From contig NZ_AP012331.1 in assembly GCF_001042635.1 (NCBI RefSeq), positions 1,922,001-1,986,000 of the forward strand: DNA of 64,000 nucleotides, read 5' to 3'. The position numbers were made by a program, and so were the translations under genes. How positions within the stretch are numbered: position 1 is the first letter of the stretch; each line of letters begins with the position of its first letter. This stretch comes from Bifidobacterium scardovii JCM 12489 = DSM 13734. Lineage in GTDB: Bacteria; Actinomycetota; Actinomycetes; Actinomycetales; Bifidobacteriaceae. The notes below the pieces were generated by a model. That model searched no databases and was not told the DNA's origin. It saw only the letters and a list, made by a program, of their open reading frames with translations. Below are positions 1 to 8,564 of the stretch, piece after piece.

Positions 1-1740
1 GTCGTGCGGGGCATGCGGCGCGTGCAGGTCGAACACCGAGCCGTACCGCGCGTCGGGGCGCTTGGCGGCCGCCGCACTCAGTTCGCTTTCGGTGATCGGC
101 CCGATGGCCGCCTGATCGCCGAGTGCGGCGAGCAGCACGTTGCCGTAGCGGATGGCCTGCCGGTCCGCGTCGCCGATGAGCGGCACGAGCGTGAGGTCGG
201 CGCGCAGGTCGAGCGTAATGCGGTCGCCGTCCCGGAGGTCGGCGGTGAACAGGTACAGTCCGCCGCTCACCCGCGTGGCGGTGTCGGCGGCCTGAGCCCG
301 GCCGCCGTCCGCGCGCTCCACGGCGATCCCGCTGATCCGGTCGGCGGCGAGCGCGAGGGTGAGCCGCTTCGGCGCGTCCAGCGACACGTCGATCGTGGCG
401 GACAGGTCGTTCGGCCAGTCGGTCGTCAGCGCGAGCCGGACGCCCTCCTGCGCCCAGTCCAGGCGTGAGGGGATCAGCTCGGCGAGCAGGATCGTCGGCG
501 CGGTTCCGTCCTCGTCGGCGCCGCGGAACCAGATGCCGCGTTGCATCTGCGATCCGGCTTCCATGCCGGTGCCGGTGCAGCACCAGAAATCGAGGTAGGG
601 CCGGCCGAACTTCTTGCGCACGCCGACGCCCATCGGCTGGTGGTACAGCGACTGGCCGGTTTTCTCGTCGATGCAGTTGACCACCGCGCTGAACTTGAGC
701 CGTTCGATCTCGGCGAGATAGTCCGGCTCCCCGGTGATCTCGAACAGGGCCGTGGCGATGGCCATGAGGTTGTGGGCGCAGCACGATTCGCTTTCGCCTC
801 CGGTGAGCGCCTCGCTCAGGTCGCCGTACGGGCCCCAGTGTTCGGCGCGCTCGGAGATCGCCTTCGGGTCGGGGTGGGTCGCCTTCGAGCTGGTGTTGCC
901 GTTGGCGAACATGCGGCCGGCGATGAAGCGGTAGCCGTTGGTCGCCGCGGTCAGGTAGGCGATGTCGCCGGTGATCCGGTACCGGTGCAGGGCGGCGATG
1001 ATCATCGGCAGGTGGGTGTTGGCGTGCAGGTCCTCGAGCACGTCCTCGCCGCGCGAGAGCGCGCCGGTGAAGTAGTCGCGGTCGAAGAGCTTCGCGGTGG
1101 CCAGGATGGACCCGTCGCCGCTCAGGTCGTAGAGCGTGTACAGGGCGTCGCCGATGCCGCCGAACTCGTTGGTCGGGTCCACCTTGGTGGCGCGCAGCAC
1201 GCCGTCGGTCTTCCACGCCGACAGCTTCTCGAAGCGCCGGCCGATGTAGTGCCCGAGCCCCAGCGCCAGATCCAGCGCCTGGCGGTTGCCCACGTAGCGG
1301 TAGGCGTCGATGAGGCCCTGCATGATCTTGTGCAGCGTGTAGTAGGGCACCTCGACGCCGTGGTTCTCCCACAGTTCGAGCTGGTCGAGCACCTCGGAGG
1401 GGAAGGAGCTCAGATAGCCGTCGTCGCGCGCGCACTGGCCCATGATCGCCACGATGCGGTCGGCCTTGTCCTTGAAGGCCGGGTCGCGGTCGCCGGCGTA
1501 GTATTTGGACACGGCCGACAGGTAGTGGCCGACGCAGTGGCCGCGGATGCCGGCCTGCTCGCCTTCCCAGCCGCCCAGCGGCTCGGCAGTGGAGGGTATC
1601 CCCGCGTTGAGGCGGAAGGTGTGCATGAGCCGGTCGACGTCGAATTCCAGCAGGAAGCGGCGCGCCGCGTCCGCCCGCCGCCGGAACACGCCGCCGGTGA
1701 CGCTCACCTGGTCCAAGCCGAATGGCTGATAGCTGTTCAT
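1..1740 (-). CDS. GH127/DUF1680-family beta-L-arabinofuranosidase-like glycoside hydrolase, 3' end beyond window
   Basis: The reading frame is open from the ATG at 1740 to the left edge, giving 580 residues; bifidobacterial HypBA1-type enzymes run to about 660, so most of the protein is present. Near the N-terminus is GWEGEQAGIRGHCVGHYLSA, typical of the DUF1680 alpha/alpha-barrel. An E-x-C pair (Glu318, Cys320) and a Cys-Cys pair (Cys387-Cys388, in WCCTGTG) match the zinc-binding Glu/Cys and Cys-Cys of GH127, where the first Cys of the pair is the nucleophile. The family removes beta-L-arabinofuranose from plant glycan side chains; no signal peptide is visible, so the enzyme is probably cytosolic. 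AGGAGTGAG sits just before the ATG. It diverges from a LacI-type gene, which suggests sugar-responsive control. The related family GH146 cannot be excluded. No catalytic acid/base is assigned. Confidence 0.85.
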   Translation of the reverse strand, partial: MNSYQPFGLDQVSVTGGVFRRRADAARRFLLEFDVDRLMHTFRLNAGIPSTAEPLGGWEGEQAGIRGHCVGHYLSAVSKYYAGDRDPAFKDKADRIVAIMGQCARDDGYLSSFPSEVLDQLELWENHGVEVPYYTLHKIMQGLIDAYRYVGNRQALDLALGLGHYIGRRFEKLSAWKTDGVLRATKVDPTNEFGGIGDALYTLYDLSGDGSILATAKLFDRDYFTGALSRGEDVLEDLHANTHLPMIIAALHRYRITGDIAYLTAATNGYRFIAGRMFANGNTSSKATHPDPKAISERAEHWGPYGDLSEALTGGESESCCAHNLMAIATALFEITGEPDYLAEIERLKFSAVVNCIDEKTGQSLYHQPMGVGVRKKFGRPYLDFWCCTGTGMEAGSQMQRGIWFRGADEDGTAPTILLAELIPSRLDWAQEGVRLALTTDWPNDLSATIDVSLDAPKRLTLALAADRISGIAVERADGGRAQAADTATRVSGGLYLFTADLRDGDRITLDLRADLTLVPLIGDADRQAIRYGNVLLAALGDQAAIGPITESELSAAAAKRPDARYGSVFDLHAPHAPHD

Positions 1741-1915
1741 CTCACTCCTTGTCCGCCGGCGACGCCCATGTCGCCGGCCGAGGGCCGCATCCGCGCGGGC
1801 GCCCATCCGGCCCCTTCGCGGCTCGGACGCCCGCGGTTCCCGGGCTGTGTGTTCCCGGTCGACGCTTTGCATACTAGGCTCGCTCAAGCACCCCCGTATG
1901 CGCGGATCGGGAAAA

Positions 1916-1929
1916 GGGAAACGTTTCCC
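1916..1929. promoter_or_regulatory. LacI-family operator-like palindrome
   Basis: GGGAAACGTTTCCC is a perfect 14-bp palindrome in the divergent gap between the GH127-like gene and the LacI-type regulator. Its CG-centred, even form with A/T flanks is typical of LacI-family operators. It lies 27 bp before the regulator's ATG at 1956 and could serve both directions. Binding is inferred, not shown. Confidence 0.6.
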
Positions 1930-1955
1930 AACCGCGCCGTGTCGGGAATCTCGGC

Positions 1956-2924
1956 ATGGCCTCGGACGCTATCATGCAAAGCATGGAGCAACATCACGAT
2001 GGCGCGGAGCGCGCGGGCAGAACCCCAAGGGTCACCGTCCGGCAGGTCGCCGCCGCGGCCCATGTGTCGCCATCCACCGTGTCCAAGGCGCTCAACGACA
2101 CGGGGCGCATCGCGCCGCGCACGCGCAGGATGATCCGGATGATCGCCCGGCGTCTCGGGTACCGGCCGCCGGAATCGTCGCCGGCGCAGCGGCGCAGCGG
2201 CATCATCGCCGTGGCCACGACCGATCTCAAGGGCCCGTTCATCGTGCCGTTCCTGGAAGGCGTGGAACGGCGGCTCGGCACCACCGCCTACTGCGCCACC
2301 CTGCTGTACACGCACGAGAATCCCGAACTGGAGGAACGCCAGATCAACCGCATCGCCTCGCACGGCATCGACGGGCTGATCCTGACCGGATCGAACACCG
2401 ACGCGCGCTCGTCCCTGAGCGCGCGGGTCACGCTGGGGCTGCCGGTGGTATACGCCTATGCGCCGTCACGCGGCAAGGCCGACTGCTCGGTCGTGCCCGG
2501 CAACGTGCGGGCCGGGCGCGACGCGATCGGGCGACTGGCCGAATGCGGGCGCACGAGCATCGCCCTGATCGGGGCCGAGGAGCATTGGACGGCCAGCACC
2601 GACCGCATCAACGGGGCGCTGCACGAGCTGAAAACACGCGGTCTGACGCCGGTCACGCCAATCCAGTTCGGCAGCTGGGAGCAGGATTGGGGCATTATCG
2701 CCACCGCACGGCTGCTCGATGCGGGCAACCACATCGACGGCATCTACTGCGTCAACGACCTGGTGTCCCGCGGCGCCATCGAACTGCTGCGCACGCGCGG
2801 ACTGCGCGTGCCCGAGGACGTCGCCGTCGTCGGGCACGACAACCGCAGCGTGGCCTACGCCACGCATCCGACCATCGCGACCTTCACCAACGCCCTGCCG
2901 GACATCGGCGCGCTCGCCGCGTAA
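1956..2924 (+). CDS. LacI-family transcriptional regulator, prematurely terminated (probable pseudogene)
   Basis: An N-terminal LacI helix-turn-helix (VTVRQVAAAAHVSPSTVSKA, about residues 28-47) is followed by a periplasmic-binding-like effector domain with the usual 'GIDGLILTGS' and 'IDGIYCVNDL' segments. The frame ends at TAA 2922-2924 after 322 residues. It continues in the same frame for 48 more sense codons that look like a normal LacI C-terminus (next entry), so the stop is best read as a nonsense mutation. ATG 1956 is used because a purine run (GGGAA) precedes it; ATGs at 1974 and 1983 are also in frame and none has a strong ribosome site. By context the regulator would control the neighbouring GH127-like gene. 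Loss of the last strands of the effector domain could abolish inducer binding or dimerisation. A sequencing error at 2922 is the simplest alternative. Confidence 0.75.
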   Translation: MASDAIMQSMEQHHDGAERAGRTPRVTVRQVAAAAHVSPSTVSKALNDTGRIAPRTRRMIRMIARRLGYRPPESSPAQRRSGIIAVATTDLKGPFIVPFLEGVERRLGTTAYCATLLYTHENPELEERQINRIASHGIDGLILTGSNTDARSSLSARVTLGLPVVYAYAPSRGKADCSVVPGNVRAGRDAIGRLAECGRTSIALIGAEEHWTASTDRINGALHELKTRGLTPVTPIQFGSWEQDWGIIATARLLDAGNHIDGIYCVNDLVSRGAIELLRTRGLRVPEDVAVVGHDNRSVAYATHPTIATFTNALPDIGALAA

Positions 2925-3071
2925 CGGCTGGTCGACATGCTGCGCGGCATCGACCACCACGGCGTCGACACCATACCCTGCCGTCCGGTGTTCGGCGAAT
3001 CATGCCCGGACGGCACGCGCCCCGAGGAAACCGCCCCCGACCGCCGCTGGATAGACACCGCTCTGAGCTAG
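2925..3071 (+). pseudogene. C-terminal remainder of the LacI-type regulator beyond the in-frame TAA
   Basis: Directly after the TAA the same frame reads RLVDMLRGIDHHGVDTIP and on through PVFGESC to TAG at 3069-3071, 49 codons with the stop. Family members usually end with a helix of this kind (..RLLxMLxG) and a ..ExxC tail, so this is the detached end of the upstream gene. The TAG lies in a CTAG that also bounds the repeat starting at 3072. Confidence 0.7.
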
Positions 3072-3195
3072 TATCCCGCGCTGTAAGTCCGTTTTAGTAA
3101 TTCTGGCTCCCCTCGCTGAGGGGAGCCAAGGGCAGCCACTTCACGGCTCAACCCCAGTGAGGGGGAGCCGTACACGAACTTACGACGTGGAACCG
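3072..3195. repeat. CTAG-flanked inverted-repeat element, family A copy 1
   Basis: The left end reads TATCCCGCGCTGTAAGT, directly after CTAG (3068-3071). The right end, ..ACTTACGACGTGGAAC, is its imperfect inverse and is followed one base later by CTAG at 3196-3199. Inside is the GGCTCCCCTC/GAGGGGAGCC hairpin shared with the copies at 23263 and 31958. This is the shortest copy and its right terminus has decayed. No open frame fits inside. Confidence 0.65.
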
Positions 3196-3199
3196 CTAG

Positions 3200-3378
3200 C
3201 GGTCTGTCTCGTAAATAGTTGAGTGGTTCACGCCCCCGCTGGCGGGGGCTGTCGGCAAAGCCGACTGGGGGTGGCCGAAAACACCGCGGCATCAAGCATT
3301 CGACCACCCTCCGACGCTACGCGCCGCCTCCCGCCAGCGGGGAGGACCAACCCCCTCAACCGTATACAAGACAAACCG
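3200..3378. repeat. CTAG-flanked inverted-repeat element, family B copy 1
   Basis: The ends CGGTCTGTCTCGTA and TACAAGACAAACCG are near-perfect inverse copies, flanked by CTAG at 3196-3199 and 3379-3382. The interior holds GCCCCCGCTGGCGGGGGC, then GCTGTCGGCAAAGCCGACTG, then a CCTCCCGCCAGCGGGGAGG stretch. The interior closely resembles 41521-41665. The right CTAG contains the stop codon of the minus-strand gene that ends at 3379. No coding frame is evident. Confidence 0.65.
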
Positions 3379-4722
3379 CTAGAACAGCTTCGCCAGATCG
3401 CCGCGGTTGAGCGCCTCGTTGATCAGGTGCTGGAACACGTGGCCGGTGTGGATGCCGTCGTGCTCGTACTCGTTGGTGACCCACGCGTGCGAGTGCCCGA
3501 TGTTCGACAGCGTGCGCAGCTGCAGCGTGGAGTCCACGTACATGTCGTCGAAGTAGACGGCGGCCTGCAGCGGCACCTCGTTGCGCTCCAGCTGGTCGAG
3601 ATCGTAGATCTTGCCCCAGTGGCTGTCCTCCATGAGCAGGTCGATGGCGCCGCGGAACGGGATCAGCGCGCCGCCCTCCTCGAACATCCACGGGAACGAC
3701 GCCTCGCCGGTGAACATGAGCGGACGGTGCGACGGATCGAATTCCGGATGCTTGTCGCGCTCGCGCTGCGCGGCCCAGCGGATCGGCTCGCAGTCGCCGT
3801 TGGCGTAGATGAACTCCTGCAGCGTCCAGTACAGCGGCTTGTTGTAGGTCTGCGTGGCGGACAGCACGCCGATCAGGAAGCCGTCGGTCAGATAGGACGA
3901 CCGGCTCGCGGAGCCGTCGCCGTCCACGAACGCCGTGTCCAGCAGCCAGTGCAGGCGCTCGAAGCTCGGCTTCATGCCGAAGTCACTGCCGAGCAGCTGC
4001 AGGCGGCGCACCGACAGCGGGTCGCCGTTGGGCAGGTGCACGTCGCTGTTCTCGAGGATGTCGGCGATGGCGGCCGCGCGCTCCACGTCCTGCGGGTAGC
4101 GCGCGTAGAACTGATTGTTCTTCGCGATCATGCGCGGGAAGGTGTGGCGGTACACCGCGTCGGCGTCGGCCGCCACGTACGGGATGCCGCCCGTGGTGAA
4201 CGAGGCGAGCAGGCCCTGCGGATACAGCGACAGGTACGCCAGCGTCAGGAAGCCGCCGTAGCTCTGCCCCAGCGACACCCACTGCGCCCCGCCGAACTCC
4301 GTACGGCGCAGATGCTCGAAGTCGCGCACGATGGACCCGGCGAGGAAATGCTTGAGATAGGCGGCCTGGTCACGCGCGTTGTCGAAGCGCGCCATGGTGT
4401 GCGAATCCACCGCCGAGGAGCGGCCGGTGCCGCGCTGGTCCGGCAGCACGATGCGGAAGCACTTGATCGCGTCCTTGATCCACACTTCGCTGTCCAGGCT
4501 CTGCATGCGCGGGCCGGCACCGCCGGGGCCGCCCTGCAGGAACACCAGCAGGGGCAGGTCGTCGTGCACATGCTCGGGCGCGGTGACCACGCGGTAGAAC
4601 AGGTCGATCGACTCGCCGTCGAAACCCTGCCCCGGCTCATGGCCGGCCCAGTCAAGCGGCACCTTGATCGAACGATCCTCGACATGCAGACCCGGAACGT
4701 AGTATTCAGCCAGCAGCGTCAC
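3379..4722 (-). CDS. pip: proline iminopeptidase-like alpha/beta hydrolase (S33)
   Basis: An alpha/beta-hydrolase of 447 residues. It has an oxyanion segment FLQGGPGGAGPR, a DQRGTGRSS strand-turn typical of prolyl aminopeptidases, a nucleophile elbow GQSYGG, and a late histidine in GIHTGH. The family releases N-terminal proline from peptides in the cytosol; no signal peptide is seen. The start is taken as GTG 4722 because AGAGGGAGA lies six bases upstream and the protein then begins MTLLAEYYVPG. ATGs at 4764 and 4806 are in frame upstream with weaker sites. The stop codon TAG (3379-3381) lies in a CTAG that also ends the repeat at 3200-3378. It diverges from the sensor kinase gene at 4858. 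Exact substrate specificity cannot be read from sequence. Confidence 0.82.
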   Translation of the reverse strand: MTLLAEYYVPGLHVEDRSIKVPLDWAGHEPGQGFDGESIDLFYRVVTAPEHVHDDLPLLVFLQGGPGGAGPRMQSLDSEVWIKDAIKCFRIVLPDQRGTGRSSAVDSHTMARFDNARDQAAYLKHFLAGSIVRDFEHLRRTEFGGAQWVSLGQSYGGFLTLAYLSLYPQGLLASFTTGGIPYVAADADAVYRHTFPRMIAKNNQFYARYPQDVERAAAIADILENSDVHLPNGDPLSVRRLQLLGSDFGMKPSFERLHWLLDTAFVDGDGSASRSSYLTDGFLIGVLSATQTYNKPLYWTLQEFIYANGDCEPIRWAAQRERDKHPEFDPSHRPLMFTGEASFPWMFEEGGALIPFRGAIDLLMEDSHWGKIYDLDQLERNEVPLQAAVYFDDMYVDSTLQLRTLSNIGHSHAWVTNEYEHDGIHTGHVFQHLINEALNRGDLAKLF

Positions 4723-4857
4723 GTCTTCTCCCTCTGTTATTGCGCCAACCGTTGCCACTTCCATATCAGCTTCATCCTCGGACAAAAACCGGTTGCACTC
4801 GCTCATTCTCCCGTATGATGGCACGCCCACGCGCGCACGCGATAGCCTAGAGGCATT

Positions 4858-7503
4858 ATGACAGTGATGAAGCATCTGGTCTCGTGGGGCCGCGACAGCG
4901 CGCTCGCCTGGGACATCGCCGGCGCCCTGGCCTTCATGGCGCTGGTGCTCCTTTCATCGGGCGGACTGGCGGATACGCCGGGACTGCTGTTCGATGTCGG
5001 TCCGTCCGCGCAGATGATCTGGTCGATCGTCCAGATCACGCCCCTGGCCCTGCGCAGACGCCATCCGCAGACGGCCGCGCTCGCCTACGTGGCGCTGGTG
5101 CTCGTGCAGCTCATCGTCGGCCCGGTGATGACCTTCGCCGATCTGCTGTCCGTCCTCGTGCTGTACTCGGTGATCGTCTACGGCGATCCGCGCAACGCGA
5201 AGGCGTTCATCGTCATGGCGTTCGCCGTCGGCACCCTGTCCGGCGGCGTGATCGGCTGGGCGACCGAGGTCGGGCCGTACGCCGTGGACCACACCGCGGC
5301 CGACGGTCAGGTCGATGTCTGCCAGAACACCTACGTCGGCGGCTTCCATCTGGACGGCGCCTGCGCGTCGAGCGTGCTGCGCGTGGCGATCGCGGTCACC
5401 GTCATGATCTGGATCTGCCTGATCTCCACGATCATCATCGCCTACTGGCAGCGGGCCCGCTGGGCCACCGTACGGCTCATGCAGGAACGCAACGAGGCGC
5501 TGCGGGCCAGCGAGGCGGAGGAACGGCACATCGCCGCGCTGGCGGAGCGGGCGCGCATCGCCCGGGACATGCACGACGTGGTGGCGCACACGCTGTCGAT
5601 CATCATCATCCAGTCGGACGGCGGCCGGTACGCGGGAGCGCACGATCCCGCCGTCGCGCGCAGCACGATGGAGACGATCCGGCACGAATCGGAACGCGCG
5701 CTGCACGACATGAAACGCCTGCTCGGCGTCTTCGGCGGCTCCCCCCACGCGGACTACGAGGACATCGCCGCGCTGGTCGACCAAGCGCGCGCCGTGTCCC
5801 CCGACTGCACGATCGAGCGCCGGATCGAGGGCGCGCCGGCCCCGGCCCGGCTGGACGACCGCGCGAGCGTCGCCGTGTACCACGTCGTGCAGGAGGCGCT
5901 GACCAACGTGCGCAAGTACGCCGGACCGAACGTGCGGGTGACCATCGCCGAGACCTGGGGCCCCGGCGGGATGGGCGTCGTCGTGTCGGACAACGGGCGC
6001 GGCGCATCGGCGACGATGGACGGGCACAAGCCCGGCTACGGCCTGCTGGGCATGCGCGAGCGCATCGGCGCGGTCGGCGGCACGGTGTCGGCCGGGCCTC
6101 GGGTCGGCGGCGGGTTCACGGTGGCCGTGAACGTCCCGTATGCGTCCATCCCGTCAACGGCGGCATCGCCGGTCGGCGACGGCATGCCGGCGGCGGCCGG
6201 AACGACGGCGCCTGCAGCCGCGCCCGTCATCGCGGCGGACGCCCGGCAGATCCCACTGCCTGCTGCCCGGACAGCCACCACCGTCGCCGCCCAAGCCGAA
6301 TTCACGGCCGGTTTGTCTCCCGCATCGTCGCCGGAGCCGCACGATATCCGGGATCACGCCGTCGGAGGGACCGATCGCCCGGCGAAGCCGCGGTGGTTCG
6401 ATCGCCTGACGGCGGCCCGCGGCGCCTCGGGCCGCGGCGAGGTGGCGCTCCCCCAGCTGCCGTCGCTGTCCAAGCTGCGCGAGGCGCTGCGCTCCAAGCC
6501 GATCATGCAGGCCACGGGCATCGACGAACGGCTCAACCATGTGGAGCGGCTGTCGCAGTGGACGGAACGGCACTATCTGCTCATGGACGCGATCGGCACG
6601 CTGCTGCTGCTGCTTTCGATGCTGCGCGGCACCCAGTCCAGCATCGGCCAGTTCGTCGATCCTTCCGTTTCCGGAACCACATGGGTGCTGGGATATCTGT
6701 TCACGCTGCTGACGGTCGCCCCGCTGATGTTCCGCCGCAAGTTTCCCGAGCTCAGCGCGGCATGGGTCGCCGTGTTCTCGGCGTTGCAACTGCTGTGCTA
6801 TCCACAGGTGATGTTCGCGAACCTGTTCGCGCTGTGCTCCCTCTATTCCGCCGTGCTGTACGGCCGGGACCGGGCATGGCGGTGGGCGTCCTTCGCGGCC
6901 GGGGCCAATGTGCTGCTCATAGGCGCCAGCATCGCGGCGAAATCGATGGGCTACAGCACGCTCATCCGCATGATCGTCAGTCAGCGCGATTTCGACTCGA
7001 ATTTTGCCGCGGGCAACGCCGCCATCATCGGCGTCACCTACGCCGGAACGGTCGGCGTCATGTGCCTCGGCGCGATAGCGCTGGCCCGGTGGAGGCGATC
7101 CAGCGGGTCGAACGTGCTGGTGCTGCAGGCCCGAGCCGAGGCGCTGCAGGCCGAGCAGGCGAAGCAGCGCATACTGGCCGCGAATATGGAACGAGACCGC
7201 ATCAGCGCGAATATCCAGTCCGAGGTGACGCAGACGCTGACCAGCGTGATCGACCAGGCCGCCGCCGGGCTGCGCATGCTGGACGAGGCCGAGGCCCGCG
7301 GCGAGGAGCCGCCGCCGGAATCGATCAACGACTCGTTCGCCGCGATCGGGAGGCAGGGCCGCACCGCGTTGGCGCATATGCGCGAACTGCTCACGGTGCT
7401 GCGCGAAACCGGGTTCAGCGACGAGCGGCACGAGCACGAACAGCCGGAGATGGCACTGAAGCCGGCCGTGTCGCTGGACGAGCAGATGCGCCGCTCCGCG
7501 TAA
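4858..7503 (+). CDS. NarL/DesK-type sensor histidine kinase fused to a degenerate second sensor module
   Basis: 881 residues, about twice the normal length. The first half has several membrane segments (roughly 15-200), a HisKA_3 dimerisation box ARIARDMHDVVAHTLS with phospho-acceptor His239, and a HATPase_c domain with an N-box (VQEALTNVRKYAG) and a G-box ending GYGLLGMRERIGAVGG. After an Ala/Pro-rich linker (about 425-520) a second membrane domain follows (about 570-745), then a second HisKA_3-like stretch DRISANIQSEVTQTLTS in which the acceptor histidine aligns with Gln787. No second ATPase domain follows, so this half cannot autophosphorylate. The LuxR-type regulator at 7630 is the obvious partner. 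The inducing signal is unknown. A short GAGG precedes the ATG. Confidence 0.88.
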   Translation: MTVMKHLVSWGRDSALAWDIAGALAFMALVLLSSGGLADTPGLLFDVGPSAQMIWSIVQITPLALRRRHPQTAALAYVALVLVQLIVGPVMTFADLLSVLVLYSVIVYGDPRNAKAFIVMAFAVGTLSGGVIGWATEVGPYAVDHTAADGQVDVCQNTYVGGFHLDGACASSVLRVAIAVTVMIWICLISTIIIAYWQRARWATVRLMQERNEALRASEAEERHIAALAERARIARDMHDVVAHTLSIIIIQSDGGRYAGAHDPAVARSTMETIRHESERALHDMKRLLGVFGGSPHADYEDIAALVDQARAVSPDCTIERRIEGAPAPARLDDRASVAVYHVVQEALTNVRKYAGPNVRVTIAETWGPGGMGVVVSDNGRGASATMDGHKPGYGLLGMRERIGAVGGTVSAGPRVGGGFTVAVNVPYASIPSTAASPVGDGMPAAAGTTAPAAAPVIAADARQIPLPAARTATTVAAQAEFTAGLSPASSPEPHDIRDHAVGGTDRPAKPRWFDRLTAARGASGRGEVALPQLPSLSKLREALRSKPIMQATGIDERLNHVERLSQWTERHYLLMDAIGTLLLLLSMLRGTQSSIGQFVDPSVSGTTWVLGYLFTLLTVAPLMFRRKFPELSAAWVAVFSALQLLCYPQVMFANLFALCSLYSAVLYGRDRAWRWASFAAGANVLLIGASIAAKSMGYSTLIRMIVSQRDFDSNFAAGNAAIIGVTYAGTVGVMCLGAIALARWRRSSGSNVLVLQARAEALQAEQAKQRILAANMERDRISANIQSEVTQTLTSVIDQAAAGLRMLDEAEARGEEPPPESINDSFAAIGRQGRTALAHMRELLTVLRETGFSDERHEHEQPEMALKPAVSLDEQMRRSA

Positions 7504-7629
7504 CCGCGCGTCGTCCGCTTCGCCGGACTCATCGCGAGACACCGGCCCCGGTGCGCGTACCGGCGTATTCAGGGAACAATCAGGGTATCGGTGCGCCCCG
7601 CGTCGACGGGGACTGGCAGAGTGGAAGCC

Positions 7630-8481
7630 ATGAGCAGTGAGACACAGAAGATTCGCGTGGTGATCGCCGACGATCAGGAGCTGGTGCGCGCCGGCTTCGC
7701 CATGGTGATCGGGTCGCAGCCCGACATGGAGGTCGTCGGGCAGGCCGGCGACGGCGAACAGGCCGTCGCGCTGGCGGAACGGCTGCACCCCGACGTGGTG
7801 CTGATGGATGTGCGCATGCCCGGCATGGACGGCCTGGAAGCCACCCGGCGCATCAGCGCGCTCGCGGCCGGCGACGGGGGCGCCGCGCCGGATATGGGCA
7901 CCACCCTCGGGGCCCCCGTGTTCGGCGCGGCCGGCACGGGGGATTCGCCGGCGCGCACCACGCGCGTGATCATCCTGACCACCTTCGATCTGGACGAATA
8001 CGTCATGGCCGCGATCAACGCCGGCGCCTCCGGCTTCCTGCTCAAGGACACCGAGCCGGAGACCCTGCTCTCGTCGATTCGCACCGTGTTCAACGGCAAC
8101 GCGATCATCGCGCCCTCCGCCACGAAGCGGCTCATCGAGAAAATGATGCAGGACGGCTACACCAAGGCCGGCTCGCTCGGCGGCAACCCCCATGCGGCCG
8201 GCGTCGCGGGCGGGCAGTACAGCGCCCCGGTCCCCACCGAACGGCGGAACGGCGGCGCGCGCCCGGTCGCCTACACCGATCCCGAGCTCGACGAGCTGAC
8301 CGAGCGCGAACGCGAGGTCCTCATCGAGATCGCGCACGGGCTGAGCAACCAGGAGATCGCCGACAAGCTGTTCATCTCCCTGCCCACCGTCAAAACCCAC
8401 GTGGCGCACATCCTCGCCAAGATCAACGCCCGCGACCGCGTCCAAGCCGTCGTCTTCGCTTACGACAACGGCCTCGTCTAG
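7630..8481 (+). CDS. LuxR/NarL-family response regulator
   Basis: A receiver domain (IRVVIADDQELVRAGFAMVI) carries a phospho-acceptor Asp60 in VLMDVRMPGMDG and the conserved Lys in LLKDTEP. The C-terminus is a LuxR helix-turn-helix (LTEREREVLIEIAHGLSNQE ... VKTHVAHILAKI). The length is 283 residues, longer than the usual 210-220, because of a Gly/Ala-rich insert inside the receiver (about 78-105) and a disordered linker before the DNA-binding domain. ATG 7630 follows GTGGAAG; an upstream ATG at 7591 adds residues unlike the family. It lies 126 bp after the kinase and is probably its partner. The adjacent minus-strand ABC exporter is a possible target, by analogy with similar bifidobacterial loci. 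Confidence 0.9.
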   Translation: MSSETQKIRVVIADDQELVRAGFAMVIGSQPDMEVVGQAGDGEQAVALAERLHPDVVLMDVRMPGMDGLEATRRISALAAGDGGAAPDMGTTLGAPVFGAAGTGDSPARTTRVIILTTFDLDEYVMAAINAGASGFLLKDTEPETLLSSIRTVFNGNAIIAPSATKRLIEKMMQDGYTKAGSLGGNPHAAGVAGGQYSAPVPTERRNGGARPVAYTDPELDELTEREREVLIEIAHGLSNQEIADKLFISLPTVKTHVAHILAKINARDRVQAVVFAYDNGLV

Positions 8482-8526
8482 GCTTCTCAACACAACCGCG
8501 CGGCCCGACAGGGCCCATGTACGCAA

Positions 8527-8560
8527 CTGGCTCCCCTCAGAGAGGGGAGCCAGATTTTTT
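8527..8560 (+). terminator. rho-independent terminator of the two-component operon
   Basis: CTGGCTCCCCTC and GAGGGGAGCCAG form a perfect 12-bp stem with an AGA loop, followed by TTTTTT at 8555-8560. The stem sequence is the same GGCTCCCCTC hairpin found inside the family A repeats, so this terminator may derive from one. Confidence 0.85.
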
Positions 8561-8564
8561 GGTC

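Noticed and set aside
541..2133. Long plus-strand open frame over the GH127-like gene
   Set aside because: It is the antisense shadow of a GC-rich gene with clear DUF1680 motifs; the translated product is Val/Gly/Arg-rich with no domain.
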